Below, one piece after another: positions 15,983 through 23,873 of a DNA stretch of 64,000 nt. The stretch is taken from the NCBI RefSeq assembly GCF_947305105.1, contig NZ_CAMZCS010000001.1:186001-250000 (forward strand), in the 5' to 3' direction. A program made the translations under genes and the position numbers. This DNA is from an uncultured Fibrobacter sp. (GTDB lineage Bacteria; Fibrobacterota; Fibrobacteria; Fibrobacterales; Fibrobacteraceae). Position 1 is the stretch's first letter, and each line of letters starts with the position of its first letter. Under the pieces are notes generated by a model. The model saw only the letters and a list, made by a program, of their open reading frames with translations. It was not told where the DNA came from and did not search any database.

Positions 15983-16744
15983 TTACCTCGGCAACGTGAG
16001 AATGTCGATGCCGTCTTTCGTCTTCACGACGGTGTGTTCCCACTGGGCGCTGAGGCTCCCGTCGCGGGTCACTGCGGTCCAGCCGTCGCTGAGCGTCTTG
16101 GTGCCCGGGCGGCCGACGTTGATCATCGGTTCGACGGTAAAGACGTTTCCGACCTCGATGAAGGGGCCGCGTTCGTAGTTGCGGAAGTGGAGCACTGTCG
16201 GTTCTTCGTGGAATCCGCGGCCGATGCCGTGCCCGCAGTAGTCTTCGACCACGCTGAATCCGTGTTCGTCGGCGATATCCTGGATGGCGCAGCCGATGTC
16301 GTACCAGTGAGCTCCCTGCTCGCCTGCGGCACGGATGCCTTCTTCCATGCAGAACTTGGCGGTGTCGACCAGTTCACGGGCTATGTCCGAGACCTTACCC
16401 ACGCAGAACATGGCCGACGTGTCACCGTGGTAGCCCGAAAGGATGGTCGTGATGTCGATGTTCACGATGTCGCCGTCCTTGAGGATTGTCTTTGCGTTGG
16501 GGATGCCGTGGCATACGACTTCGTTGATGCTGATGCAGGCGTAGCGCGGGTAGCCGTGGTAGCCCATGCAGGCCGAAATGCCCTTGTGCTGGCGCGTGTA
16601 GTCACCGATAAATTCGTCGATTTCGAGCGTGGAAACGCCCGGCTTGCACATTTCACCGGCGCGGATGAGAGTCTCGGCAGCGAGTGCGCCCGCATCGCGG
16701 ATGAGTTCGATTTCTTTTGCGGATTTAACTTTGATCTTGGCCAT
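15983..16744 (-). CDS. map: Methionine aminopeptidase type I
   Basis: The 253-residue pita-bread-fold metalloprotease removes the initiator methionine from nascent proteins. The metal ligands are all visible: D in VNIDITTIL, D in GYHGDTSAMF, H in GHGIGRGFHEEPTV, E in FTVEPMINVG and E in AQWEHTVV. The substrate histidine lies in GYHGYPRYACISINEVVCHG. There is no N-terminal zinc-finger extension, so this is the short type Ia form. The gene stands alone, flanked on both sides by repeat arrays rather than by the ribosomal genes often found next to map. Confidence 0.97.
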   Translation of the reverse strand: MAKIKVKSAKEIELIRDAGALAAETLIRAGEMCKPGVSTLEIDEFIGDYTRQHKGISACMGYHGYPRYACISINEVVCHGIPNAKTILKDGDIVNIDITTILSGYHGDTSAMFCVGKVSDIARELVDTAKFCMEEGIRAAGEQGAHWYDIGCAIQDIADEHGFSVVEDYCGHGIGRGFHEEPTVLHFRNYERGPFIEVGNVFTVEPMINVGRPGTKTLSDGWTAVTRDGSLSAQWEHTVVKTKDGIDILTLPR

Positions 16745-16745
16745 A

Positions 16746-16814
16746 ATTAGTGATTAGTGGTTGGTGATTAGTGGTTAGTGATTAGTGGTTAGTGGCTAGT
16801 GGCTAGTGATTAGG
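16746..16814. repeat. Heptamer tandem array (TTAGTGR)
   Basis: About ten 7-base units of TTAGTGA / TTAGTGG with a few substitutions, starting 2 bases upstream of the map start codon. The array faces an array of complementary units at 16838-16899, so the pair can fold into a long imperfect hairpin. Confidence 0.92.
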
Positions 16815-16837
16815 ATCATTTAGTAAATATTCTTCCT

Positions 16838-16899
16838 GTTTACTAACCACTGTTTACTAATCACTGTTTACTAACCACTGTCTACTTCCTACTTCTTCC
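16838..16899. repeat. Heptamer tandem array (ACTNNYY)
   Basis: About nine units such as ACTAACC, ACTGTTT, ACTAATC, ACTGTCT and ACTTCCT. The stop codon of the DEAD-box gene (16889-16891) lies inside the array, so the last codons of that gene are repeat-derived. Confidence 0.92.
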
Positions 16900-18283
16900 A
16901 AGCAAATTTGTCTACCAGGTACGCAAGCAGCATCTGTTCATCAGTGGTGCCGTTTGCGAGTTCTTTCACCAGCGGGAGCATGCGGCTGATGCGTTCGGTC
17001 GCCTTCTGCCCACCAAAGTGCTTGCGGACTTCTTCGAGCTGGAGACGGGTGCGTTCGCTGACCTTCTTCGCGATTTCTTCGCCCGTGAGCGGTTCCATCT
17101 TGATGAAGTTGATGCCGAAGTCGGCGGCGGTCTGCTTGATTTCGATTTCTTCGACCGGGGTAATCAGCGAAATGCAGAGACCACTCTTGCCGGCACGGGC
17201 GGTACGGCCGCTTCTATGCACGTAGACTTCGTGGTCGGCGGGGTGGTCGTAAACAAGAACGTGGGTCACATGGTCCACGTCGATGCCGCGGGCGGCCACG
17301 TCGGTGCAAATGAGAATGCGGATTTTCTTTTCGCGGAAGGCGTTCAGCGTCTTTTCGCGCATGGCCTGGGCCACATCGCCGCTCAAGGCGCCCACCTGGA
17401 ATCCGTAGCCTGCGAGCACCTGTTCCAGGTAGCTCACGTCGCTCTTGCGGTTGCAGAAAATCATGCAGCTGTCCGGATTGTAGTATTCCAGCACCTTGAT
17501 GGCCATGGAATCCTTGTCCATCACGTCGCAGGGGTACCAGCGGTGTTCCAGGTTGTTCGCGATGACCTTGTCGTAGCTGAGCGAAAGGAATTCGGCGCTG
17601 GGGCGCTGGAATTCGCGGGCAAGGCTCTTCACCGTCTGCGGGATGGTTGCGCTGAACATCGTGCAGGCAATCTGCTTGGGCAGGTACTTGCGGATTTTTT
17701 GCATGTCGGGGTAGAATCCCATCGAAAGCATCTCGTCGGCTTCGTCAAGCACGAGGTCGCGGATGTCGAGGAAGTCCACATGGCCACGCTGTACATGGTC
17801 CATCAGGCGGCCCGGAGTGGCGACAATGATATGGACGCCTTCCTTGAGGGCCTTCAACTGGGGTTCGTAGCTCACGCCACCGAAAATGGCGACAGAACGG
17901 ATGCCTGTGCCTGCGGAAAGTTTTTCGATTTCGTCTTCCACCTGGAGGCAGAGTTCACGCGTGGGCACGAGGATGAGTGCCTGCGGATACGGATGGTCAC
18001 GGACAATGACCTGCAAAAGCGGGAGAACGTAGGCCCCGGTTTTTCCCGAACCGGTCTTGGATTGCACCAGCATGTCGCGGGCGGCGAGCATGTAGGGGAT
18101 TGTCTTCCTCTGTACCGGCATCAGGTCGGTCCAGCCGTGCTGCGCGAGGATTGCTTTTTGCTCTTCGGGGAGCATGTCGAACGTATAGTCGGGGAGCTTG
18201 TGCTCGGGTTCGATAATCTTGACGGGTGTTAGGAACGGGTTGACTTTTTCTTCTTTCTTTTCTTCAATAATTTCTTCACTCAT
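16889..18283 (-). CDS. DEAD-box ATP-dependent RNA helicase
   Basis: The 464-residue helicase carries all core motifs: Q-motif region before AILAQHGWTDLMPVQ, motif I SKTGSGKTGAYVLP, motif II VLDEADEML, motif III FSATIP, motif V TDVAARGIDVDHV and motif VI HRSGRTARAG. It would unwind or remodel RNA duplexes, as in ribosome assembly or mRNA turnover. The C-terminal 90 residues are helical, without the basic RGG tail of CsdA. The open frame runs 19 codons further upstream, but the ATG at 18283 gives the natural start (MSEEIIEEKKEEK). The stop lies within a heptamer repeat array. Confidence 0.96.
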   Translation of the reverse strand: MSEEIIEEKKEEKVNPFLTPVKIIEPEHKLPDYTFDMLPEEQKAILAQHGWTDLMPVQRKTIPYMLAARDMLVQSKTGSGKTGAYVLPLLQVIVRDHPYPQALILVPTRELCLQVEDEIEKLSAGTGIRSVAIFGGVSYEPQLKALKEGVHIIVATPGRLMDHVQRGHVDFLDIRDLVLDEADEMLSMGFYPDMQKIRKYLPKQIACTMFSATIPQTVKSLAREFQRPSAEFLSLSYDKVIANNLEHRWYPCDVMDKDSMAIKVLEYYNPDSCMIFCNRKSDVSYLEQVLAGYGFQVGALSGDVAQAMREKTLNAFREKKIRILICTDVAARGIDVDHVTHVLVYDHPADHEVYVHRSGRTARAGKSGLCISLITPVEEIEIKQTAADFGINFIKMEPLTGEEIAKKVSERTRLQLEEVRKHFGGQKATERISRMLPLVKELANGTTDEQMLLAYLVDKFAWKK

Positions 18284-18352
18284 AGTGCGCCCAAATGTAG
18301 CAATTTTTAGGCGGTTCCCATAGCCCCCTGTGTGACGCACTTAACAAAAAAA

Positions 18353-19609
18353 CTACATGCTGAAGTGGTATTCCAGGCCCAAATTGATGAAGCAATCGAT
18401 GGTGGAACTGCCGATTGTCGTGGGTTCCGCAGCGGCGTCGGGGCTTGGGTCTTCTTCGATATTTCGACCACGCGAAGAAATGCCGGTCCTGAGTCCGAGA
18501 CCATAGTGGTTGAAAAAGATGAAGTGGCTGCCTATGCCTACCAAGGCTCCCTTGTAGGAATCTTCGAATTTTATGCGGACGTCGTAGGCTCTGGAATGTT
18601 CCTTTTTATCGTCTTTCAGGCCGATGTCTTCGACAAAGAAACTGTACTGGAATCCGATAAATGCAAATGGGGTTGTCTTGAACCATTTTGTGAGTGTGTA
18701 TGTCCTGGAGAAGACGACGTTGATGCCGATTTCGTGCTGGTGGAATCCCCAATAGTCCAGTTCTTGGTAAACGGTGTCTTGGTCGTCTGTCTTGACTTTG
18801 TGGTAAGCGTAGCGGTACATCAGTTCTGCTCCGATAAACCCGTACCAAGTGCCTCCGGCATAGAGGGCCATTTGTGGGTCGGAGTCGTCAATGAAGTTCC
18901 AGAGGCTTGCCGAATCCTTTGTGATTCGGTAATTTCTCACGCGGCTCTTGGTGTGGCTGCTGTACCAGTTGTCTGGAGTGAGCGGAATTTTTGCCTGCGA
19001 ATAGCCTACGGCGATTCCCGCCCATCCCTGGAACCCAGGAATTTCCTTGTAAGATTCGTCGGGCTCGGTCATTCTCTTGGCGCGTTCTTCCTTGGTCAGC
19101 CTGCGCTTTGTTGAAGCGTCAAAAAAGGCGGCGGCAATGTGGTCGCCCAGGGCGATCTTGTCTCCAGTGTTTGTGAAGACGCCTGCGGCAACGGGCTCTG
19201 CCGAGTTTTCGTCAAAGGTCGCTGCATAGGTTTTCCCGTCGCGGTTCCCGATAAACAGGACGAGTTTGTCTTCGACGGATTGGAGCCTTGCAGCCATGGC
19301 CGGGTGCCTTGCGCGGAGATGCTCCGGTTTGACATTGTCGTCTATATTGGCGAGGAGCCAACCGGCGTACCGTACTGCGATGGAGTCTCTCTCCAATTCA
19401 CCGGCCATTCGGCATTTCGGTTCGCCGATACCTGTGTTGTTGCGCTTGAGCGAAAGGCAAAATTCCTTGGGGTCGAGTGCCGGGGCTTTGTCGGCACTCC
19501 AGATGAGAATCTCGGCGTCTTTCCAGAGAGTCCAATGGTTATGGAAAAAAACGTTGTCGGCAAATGTCGAACAAACAAAAAGCAATATGGCGAGGATGAA
19601 TCGTTTCAT
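18353..19609 (-). CDS. Secreted or outer-membrane protein, unknown family
   Basis: The 418-residue protein has a signal peptide (MKRFILAILLFVCSTFA). The N-terminal half has a conserved-looking WTLWKDAEILIWSAD opening. The second half alternates short aromatic-rich strands (WYGFIGAELMYRY, TPFAFIGFQYSFF, YGLGLRTGISS) and ends in LEYHFSM, as expected for an outer-membrane beta-barrel. I infer a periplasmic domain followed by a barrel. Its start overlaps the stop of the preceding lipoprotein gene in a TAATG arrangement, so the two are translationally coupled and probably work together at the outer membrane. Confidence 0.8.
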   Translation of the reverse strand: MKRFILAILLFVCSTFADNVFFHNHWTLWKDAEILIWSADKAPALDPKEFCLSLKRNNTGIGEPKCRMAGELERDSIAVRYAGWLLANIDDNVKPEHLRARHPAMAARLQSVEDKLVLFIGNRDGKTYAATFDENSAEPVAAGVFTNTGDKIALGDHIAAAFFDASTKRRLTKEERAKRMTEPDESYKEIPGFQGWAGIAVGYSQAKIPLTPDNWYSSHTKSRVRNYRITKDSASLWNFIDDSDPQMALYAGGTWYGFIGAELMYRYAYHKVKTDDQDTVYQELDYWGFHQHEIGINVVFSRTYTLTKWFKTTPFAFIGFQYSFFVEDIGLKDDKKEHSRAYDVRIKFEDSYKGALVGIGSHFIFFNHYGLGLRTGISSRGRNIEEDPSPDAAAEPTTIGSSTIDCFINLGLEYHFSM

Positions 19610-20301
19610 TATTGCACCCCTGCCGTTAAGTTCTGTTTAATCTGTTTCACCGACATGGCCACAATCTGGCTGATGTCGTTGAGGGTCAGTTTCACGTTAG
19701 GTTGGTCAATCTGGTTGACTGCGCTGTAGAGCGGGCGCTGCTTTACATTGTCCCAGAGCGTATAGGATACGATGGCCGAAAGGTTCTTGGATGTCTTCTT
19801 TTCGGGGGCCTCGTTATGGATGAGCGCATAGTCGTAGAAGTTTTCGCGCTGGAGGTCAGTGCCCAGGATGAATTCGTGGATAATCAAAATGTAGGGAGGC
19901 ACATTGCCTGAGGAATCCTTCACGACGATTCCTTGTTCCGGGAGATGCCCCTTTATGAATATGCGGGAATCCAGTTTCTGGCTTTCTTCGGGGAAATGGT
20001 TGATGGCCGTGTCGGGAATGACTGTCACGGAAGCATACGCCTTGCGCAGTTCTTCAAGGAATGCCTTGGAACTGAAATGGCTGGTAAATGTCTGTATGCT
20101 GTCTTTGCTTATTTCCAGTTTTTTGGCAAACCAGCTGGAACGAGTTACCACGAAAGCTTCGTCGAGGCCCGTGACGGCAATGGAGTCCACCGGGGCCTTT
20201 TTGTAGCTTGGGTGTGACTGGTCCCAACGATAAGACTGACTGCATCCGCAAAGGATGCACATCAAAAAGATGCAAATTGCAAAATGCAGCCTCATAACCA
20301 T
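19609..20301 (-). CDS. Lipoprotein of unknown function
   Basis: The 230-residue protein starts at the ATG at 20301 (or the ATG two codons later), which yields a lipoprotein signal, MVMRLHFAICIFLMCILCGC. The mature part is mixed alpha/beta with a segment DSRIFIKGHLPEQG and a repeated VSYTLWDN pattern reminiscent of LPS- or surface-assembly lipoproteins, but no family is certain. It is coupled by a TAATG junction to the barrel-like protein at 18353-19609 and lies 31 bases downstream of pyrE. Confidence 0.83.
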   Translation of the reverse strand: MVMRLHFAICIFLMCILCGCSQSYRWDQSHPSYKKAPVDSIAVTGLDEAFVVTRSSWFAKKLEISKDSIQTFTSHFSSKAFLEELRKAYASVTVIPDTAINHFPEESQKLDSRIFIKGHLPEQGIVVKDSSGNVPPYILIIHEFILGTDLQRENFYDYALIHNEAPEKKTSKNLSAIVSYTLWDNVKQRPLYSAVNQIDQPNVKLTLNDISQIVAMSVKQIKQNLTAGVQ

Positions 20302-20332
20302 AATCCTATACCCCAACTTGTAGAACTTACGT

Positions 20333-21004
20333 CTACTTGACGCCCCATTGTTCGCGGTAAGCGTAGACGCGTTCAAGAATCCCTTCCGGAGCGTTGATTG
20401 CCTTGCGGTTCTCTTCGGCCTCGAGGAACTTGATGATGTCGTCGATGCTCACGATAGAACGGGCTTCCAGGCCGTAGTGGTCCTGGACGTCTTGCAATGC
20501 AGATTTCCCGTTTTCGAGGCGCTCGCGACGGTCTACGGAGATGAGGAGGCCGACCACGTTGGCGTTTTCGATTTGCGAGAGGGCCTGCATGGTTTCGTTG
20601 ACACTTGTGCCTGCGGTAATCACGTCTTCGATGATGACGATGTTCGTCTTTTCGGCATACTTGTAGCCGACGAGCGAACCGCCTTCGCCGTGGTCCTTGA
20701 CTTCTTTGCGGTTGTACGTGAACGTGAGGTTCCTGGCGTAAACATCGCTAAGTTTCATGGCAGTGGCTGCGCAAAGGGGAATGCCCTTGTAGGCCGGCCC
20801 GTAGAGGTTCTCGGCCTTGCCATCGAAATGTTCCATGAAGGCGGCTGCGTAAAATTCCGCGAGGCGCGAAAGGGTTGCCCCGGTACGGAACTCTCCCGTA
20901 TTGATAAAGTAAGGTGTATTACGTCCGCTTTTAGTGACGAAGTCCCCGAATTTCAAGGCTCCGGCTTCAACAAGGAAATGTACAAAGTTGTCTGTCTTAG
21001 TCAT
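20333..21004 (-). CDS. pyrE: Orotate phosphoribosyltransferase
   Basis: The 223-residue enzyme of pyrimidine biosynthesis transfers the ribose-phosphate of PRPP to orotate, giving OMP. The PRPP-binding signature IVIIEDVITAGTSVNETM and the orotate-loop region TYNRKEVKDHGEGGSLVG are intact, and GPAYKGIPLCAATAM is the usual substrate segment. Length is normal. It lies between a membrane-protein gene (23 bases upstream) and two secreted-protein genes, with no other pyr genes in the window. Confidence 0.97.
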   Translation of the reverse strand: MTKTDNFVHFLVEAGALKFGDFVTKSGRNTPYFINTGEFRTGATLSRLAEFYAAAFMEHFDGKAENLYGPAYKGIPLCAATAMKLSDVYARNLTFTYNRKEVKDHGEGGSLVGYKYAEKTNIVIIEDVITAGTSVNETMQALSQIENANVVGLLISVDRRERLENGKSALQDVQDHYGLEARSIVSIDDIIKFLEAEENRKAINAPEGILERVYAYREQWGVK

Positions 21005-21027
21005 AGATAATACCGTTTTTAGTTTGC

Positions 21028-21588
21028 CTAGGTGGCGTCGGCACCACTCAGTAAGGCGATGATTCTAGAGAACACGTTGGCTTCGGTCAGCACTTCGATA
21101 GCGACCAGCAGCGCAAGTACAACGATGCAGAGGCCGATGTAGACGAGGAACGATCTCTTGAACCCGCTAATCTTGATTTTGAAAATCAACCAGGCGATGA
21201 AACTCAGGATGGCGCTGAACGTCCATGCGGCGATAGCTCCCAGTGCAACTCCCGGAATGAGGCTCACGAGGAAGGTGACCGCGATGCCCGGCATAAAGAA
21301 GAAGCATATGCAGAGTACGCTGATGAGGGCGAATCCGACATAGTGCGAGAAACCGCGTTCCCTCTGGATGATAATCTGGGGCTGCTCGTATGCGCCTGTC
21401 GCGTAAGACGTTTCGGCAGGTTCCACCTGCGGTTCCTGTTCGGGTTCGCTGGAAGCGGCTACGGGTTCGGTGGCCGCTTCCGTCGCTGTTTCGGCGGCAG
21501 GCTCAGTGACCGGAGCTGTCGTTTCAGGAGACTCGCTGGGGGTGTTCTCCACGGGTTCGGTAACCTTGTTTTCTAGTTCTTCAGACAT
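21028..21588 (-). CDS. Membrane protein with acidic Pro/Thr/Glu N-terminus
   Basis: The 186-residue protein has a low-complexity first half (about 1-70) rich in Glu, Pro, Thr and Ala, followed by three or four transmembrane helices (HYVGFALISVLCICFFFMPG, TFLVSLIPGVALGAIAAW, then FLVYIGLCIVVLALLVAIEV). There is a short C-terminal tail. The low-complexity part would be a flexible cytoplasmic arm. No family recognised. It sits 8 bases after purU and 23 bases before pyrE, so it is part of a purU-pyrE transcript. Confidence 0.82.
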   Translation of the reverse strand: MSEELENKVTEPVENTPSESPETTAPVTEPAAETATEAATEPVAASSEPEQEPQVEPAETSYATGAYEQPQIIIQRERGFSHYVGFALISVLCICFFFMPGIAVTFLVSLIPGVALGAIAAWTFSAILSFIAWLIFKIKISGFKRSFLVYIGLCIVVLALLVAIEVLTEANVFSRIIALLSGADAT

Positions 21589-21596
21589 GACTGCTC

Positions 21597-22442
21597 CTAG
21601 AGGATGAATGTTCTACCGGCATACACGAACACGCGGTGCTCGAGCCAAAGTTTAAGTGCCTGGGAAAGCGTACGCTTTTCAATATCTTTGCCGAGTTCCA
21701 CCAGTTCGTCGATGCTGGCCGTTTCGGGCACGCGCTGGATGTCCTGGCAGATGATGGGGCCCTGGTCCAAATCTTCGGTGGCGAAGTGGGCCGTGGCGCC
21801 GATAATCTTGACGCCCTTGTGCCATGCCTGGTGGTAAGGCTTTGCACCCTTGAACGCGGGCAGGAACCCGTGGTGGATGTTGATAATCCTGTACTTGAAT
21901 TCCTCGGTGAAGGCTTCGCTCAAAATCTGCATGTAGCGGGCGAGCACGACTGTGTCGGTCCTTGTCTCGGCGATGATTTCCCTGAACCGGTTCTCGGGGA
22001 TGCTCTTGTCGGGGTTGGACGGCACGTAGTAGAACGGCACGCCGAAGGTCCCGCCTACGGGGCCCAGATCGGGATGGTTGCCGACGATGCAGCTGAATTC
22101 GCAGGGGAGGTCGCCGTCGCGGTGCTTGAGGAGGAGGTCGTAAAGGCAATGGTCCGTTTTGGACACGAAAATGGCGACACGTTCGGTTTTGGAGGTGTCG
22201 AAGAGTTTCCAGTTGAGTTCCAGACGCGGGGCCAGGGTTTCCAGGTGCTTGTAGACTTCCTGGATATCGTTCGATTCCATGTTAAAAACGGCGCGTAAAA
22301 AGAAAGTTTCAATGTCTTTTGCCGTATGCTGCTGTAAATCGATAATATTGGCGCCGGCCTTGGCCAGAACCTGGGTCGTGCCCGCAATCAGGCCCTTCTG
22401 GTCGGGACAATGGATTTGAAGTATGTAACGAGTAATTGCCAT
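21597..22442 (-). CDS. purU: Formyltetrahydrofolate deformylase
   Basis: The 281-residue enzyme hydrolyses 10-formyl-THF to THF and formate and balances the one-carbon pool. An N-terminal ACT domain (about 1-80, ILQIHCPDQKGLIAGTTQVL) is followed by a formyltransferase-fold catalytic domain with the conserved HHGFLPAFKGAKPYHQA and GATAHFATEDLDQGPII, including the catalytic N-H-D triad (N in RIINIHHG, H in ATAHFA, D in EDLDQGP). It is first in an operon-like run with the membrane protein and pyrE. Confidence 0.96.
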   Translation of the reverse strand: MAITRYILQIHCPDQKGLIAGTTQVLAKAGANIIDLQQHTAKDIETFFLRAVFNMESNDIQEVYKHLETLAPRLELNWKLFDTSKTERVAIFVSKTDHCLYDLLLKHRDGDLPCEFSCIVGNHPDLGPVGGTFGVPFYYVPSNPDKSIPENRFREIIAETRTDTVVLARYMQILSEAFTEEFKYRIINIHHGFLPAFKGAKPYHQAWHKGVKIIGATAHFATEDLDQGPIICQDIQRVPETASIDELVELGKDIEKRTLSQALKLWLEHRVFVYAGRTFIL

Positions 22443-22531
22443 GCCTACAATTTAATAAAACAAAGGTTTCCAAAAAGAATAAAAAAAACTAACATTGTTC
22501 ATGTTCAACACTATTTACAGGGACATTCACT

Positions 22532-23647
22532 GTGAAAAAAGGGTATTTTTCAAAAATTGCGTTAGCTGGCATTTTTGGCCTTGCTTCGTCACATGTTTTT
22601 GCGGTTCCGCCGAAAACTTGGGATGCTATTTTTAATGCCGAAGGCCAGGGGGAGTATACCGCTGCAAAGGTTGAAGGCAAAATACGCATGGGCAAATACA
22701 CGCACTACAAAGAAGTGCAGCCTGTTTCGTTTGTGGTCAAGGACAGTTTGTTCGAATTTGCCGTGTCGGGCAATCTGACCGTCCCTGCCGATAAAATCGA
22801 AAAAGAAAATTTTTACGAGAAATGCGACGAGAGCAAGGAAGCTTGGATTTCGTATTTTGACAAGCCCCGTCAGTTCGGGGATCAAGAGTTGATTCTGGAT
22901 GTGAAGGGCGTTGACCTTGCTTGCGGCGATGAACTCTATGTTGTGGACAAACTAAAGATTAAGTTCAAGAATGCCGAAGCCCAGGAAAGATGGGATTTGG
23001 ATTTTGAAACCCGTGAAAGGCCCAAGCGTGACAAGCTGATTGCTTTCCGCAAAAACGAACAGGAACACCGACAGCTGATTCGCGACAAGATTGGCATGGT
23101 GAAGGACCCGCGCGACGGCCAGGTTTACAGAACCATCAAGGTGGAAGGTCGCGAATGGTTTGCCCAGAATGTGAATTACAATGTGGAAGGCCACTCCTGG
23201 TGCTACGAAGATAAGGACTCTTATTGTGTGCGTAGCGGCCGTCTCTACGATTTGGAAGGTGCCCGCAAGGCTTGCCCCGAAGGCTGGCACCTGCCGCGTG
23301 ACCGCGAATGGCAGGACATGCTCAAGGGAATCACCGGTTGCTATGATGGTGTGGACAAGTGCGAAAAATTCGCGAACAAGATGAAGGCTACGACCGGTTG
23401 GCAGGGCGGTGGCGGTTCTGACGAATACGGCTTCTCCGTGTTCTCTTCGGGTTACCGCAAGATGATTGGCAAGTCCATTGTGCGCTACGAAGATATGGGT
23501 GAATATGCCGGCTTCTGGTCTGCACAGAACGGCCGCAACGAGACCATCTGGATTTGGGCCATGGGCCGCATGAGCGACCAGATGGTTCGCCAGCTTGTGC
23601 CGAGCAAGAACAATGCTTACTCTGTCCGCTGCATCAACGGAAATTAG
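22532..23647 (+). CDS. FISUMP-domain secreted protein
   Basis: The 371-residue exported protein starts with GTG, preceded by AGGGA at about 9 bases. The signal peptide ends near ASSHVFA. Residues about 25-175 are a charged domain of unknown type. Residues about 185-371 form a Fibrobacter succinogenes major paralogous (FISUMP) domain: YRTIKVEGREWFAQNVNY, a cysteine-bearing GHSWCYEDKD, LYDLEGARKACPEGWHLP and the closing NNAYSVRCIN. This domain occurs in large numbers in Fibrobacter and is thought to act at the cell surface; its function is unproven. The TAG stop is also the first part of a heptamer-type repeat, and a terminator follows. Confidence 0.93.
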   Translation: MKKGYFSKIALAGIFGLASSHVFAVPPKTWDAIFNAEGQGEYTAAKVEGKIRMGKYTHYKEVQPVSFVVKDSLFEFAVSGNLTVPADKIEKENFYEKCDESKEAWISYFDKPRQFGDQELILDVKGVDLACGDELYVVDKLKIKFKNAEAQERWDLDFETRERPKRDKLIAFRKNEQEHRQLIRDKIGMVKDPRDGQVYRTIKVEGREWFAQNVNYNVEGHSWCYEDKDSYCVRSGRLYDLEGARKACPEGWHLPRDREWQDMLKGITGCYDGVDKCEKFANKMKATTGWQGGGGSDEYGFSVFSSGYRKMIGKSIVRYEDMGEYAGFWSAQNGRNETIWIWAMGRMSDQMVRQLVPSKNNAYSVRCINGN

Positions 23648-23662
23648 TAGACAGTAGGAAGT
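23646..23662. repeat. AGTAGACAGTAGGAAGT repeat
   Basis: The same 17-base block as in 15151-15167 and 15318-15334. It overlaps the FISUMP stop codon. Complementary forms occur at 16877-16893 and 24925-24941. Confidence 0.9.
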
Positions 23663-23688
23663 AGTCGGTAGGAAGTTTTCCTAATGCG

Positions 23689-23720
23689 AAAAAACGAGAG
23701 CTTGAAAGCTCTCGTTTTTT
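23689..23720. terminator. Hairpin terminator after the FISUMP gene
   Basis: A 15-base-pair perfect stem, AAAAAACGAGAGCTT with AAGCTCTCGTTTTTT. It is symmetric, so it works on both strands. ACTGTCTACT follows, as after the related terminator at 24895-24924. Confidence 0.9.
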
Positions 23721-23748
23721 ACTGTCTACTGCCGCGAGCCCAAAGGTT

Positions 23749-23841
23749 CGTAGGCCTGAGCTCGCCAAGAAACTCAAGCAGAAAATTCGGACCGAATGGG
23801 CCAATGGCCTCGAACAGGTCGCACGAGAATCCGGCAAGTAA
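23749..23841 (+). pseudogene. Possible orphan 3' fragment of a coding sequence
   Basis: An open stretch reads RRPELAKKLKQKIRTEWAN, then GLEQVARESGK and a TAA stop. It has the codon use of a real helical, basic C-terminus, but there is no plausible start: upstream the frame runs through the terminator hairpin. It may be what is left of a displaced gene. I do not recognise the family. Confidence 0.35.
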
Positions 23842-23861
23842 TTTTTCGCTCTATTCTTTTG

Positions 23862-23867
23862 TATATA
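23862..23867 (+). promoter_or_regulatory. Probable -10 box of the TonB-C-like gene
   Basis: TATATA preceded by TTTTG, ending 6 bases before the ATG at 23874. A start point at the usual distance would coincide with the ATG, implying a leaderless mRNA. No clear -35 box is visible. Confidence 0.4.
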
Positions 23868-23873
23868 TAGGCT

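Noticed and set aside
15468-16043. Longer version of the 15468-15827 gene starting at 16043
   Set aside because: The upstream codons cross interspersed repeats and overlap map; the ATG at 15827 is the first outside the repeats.
16746-16899. CRISPR array
   Set aside because: The repeats are contiguous 7-base units without unique spacers, and no cas gene is present.
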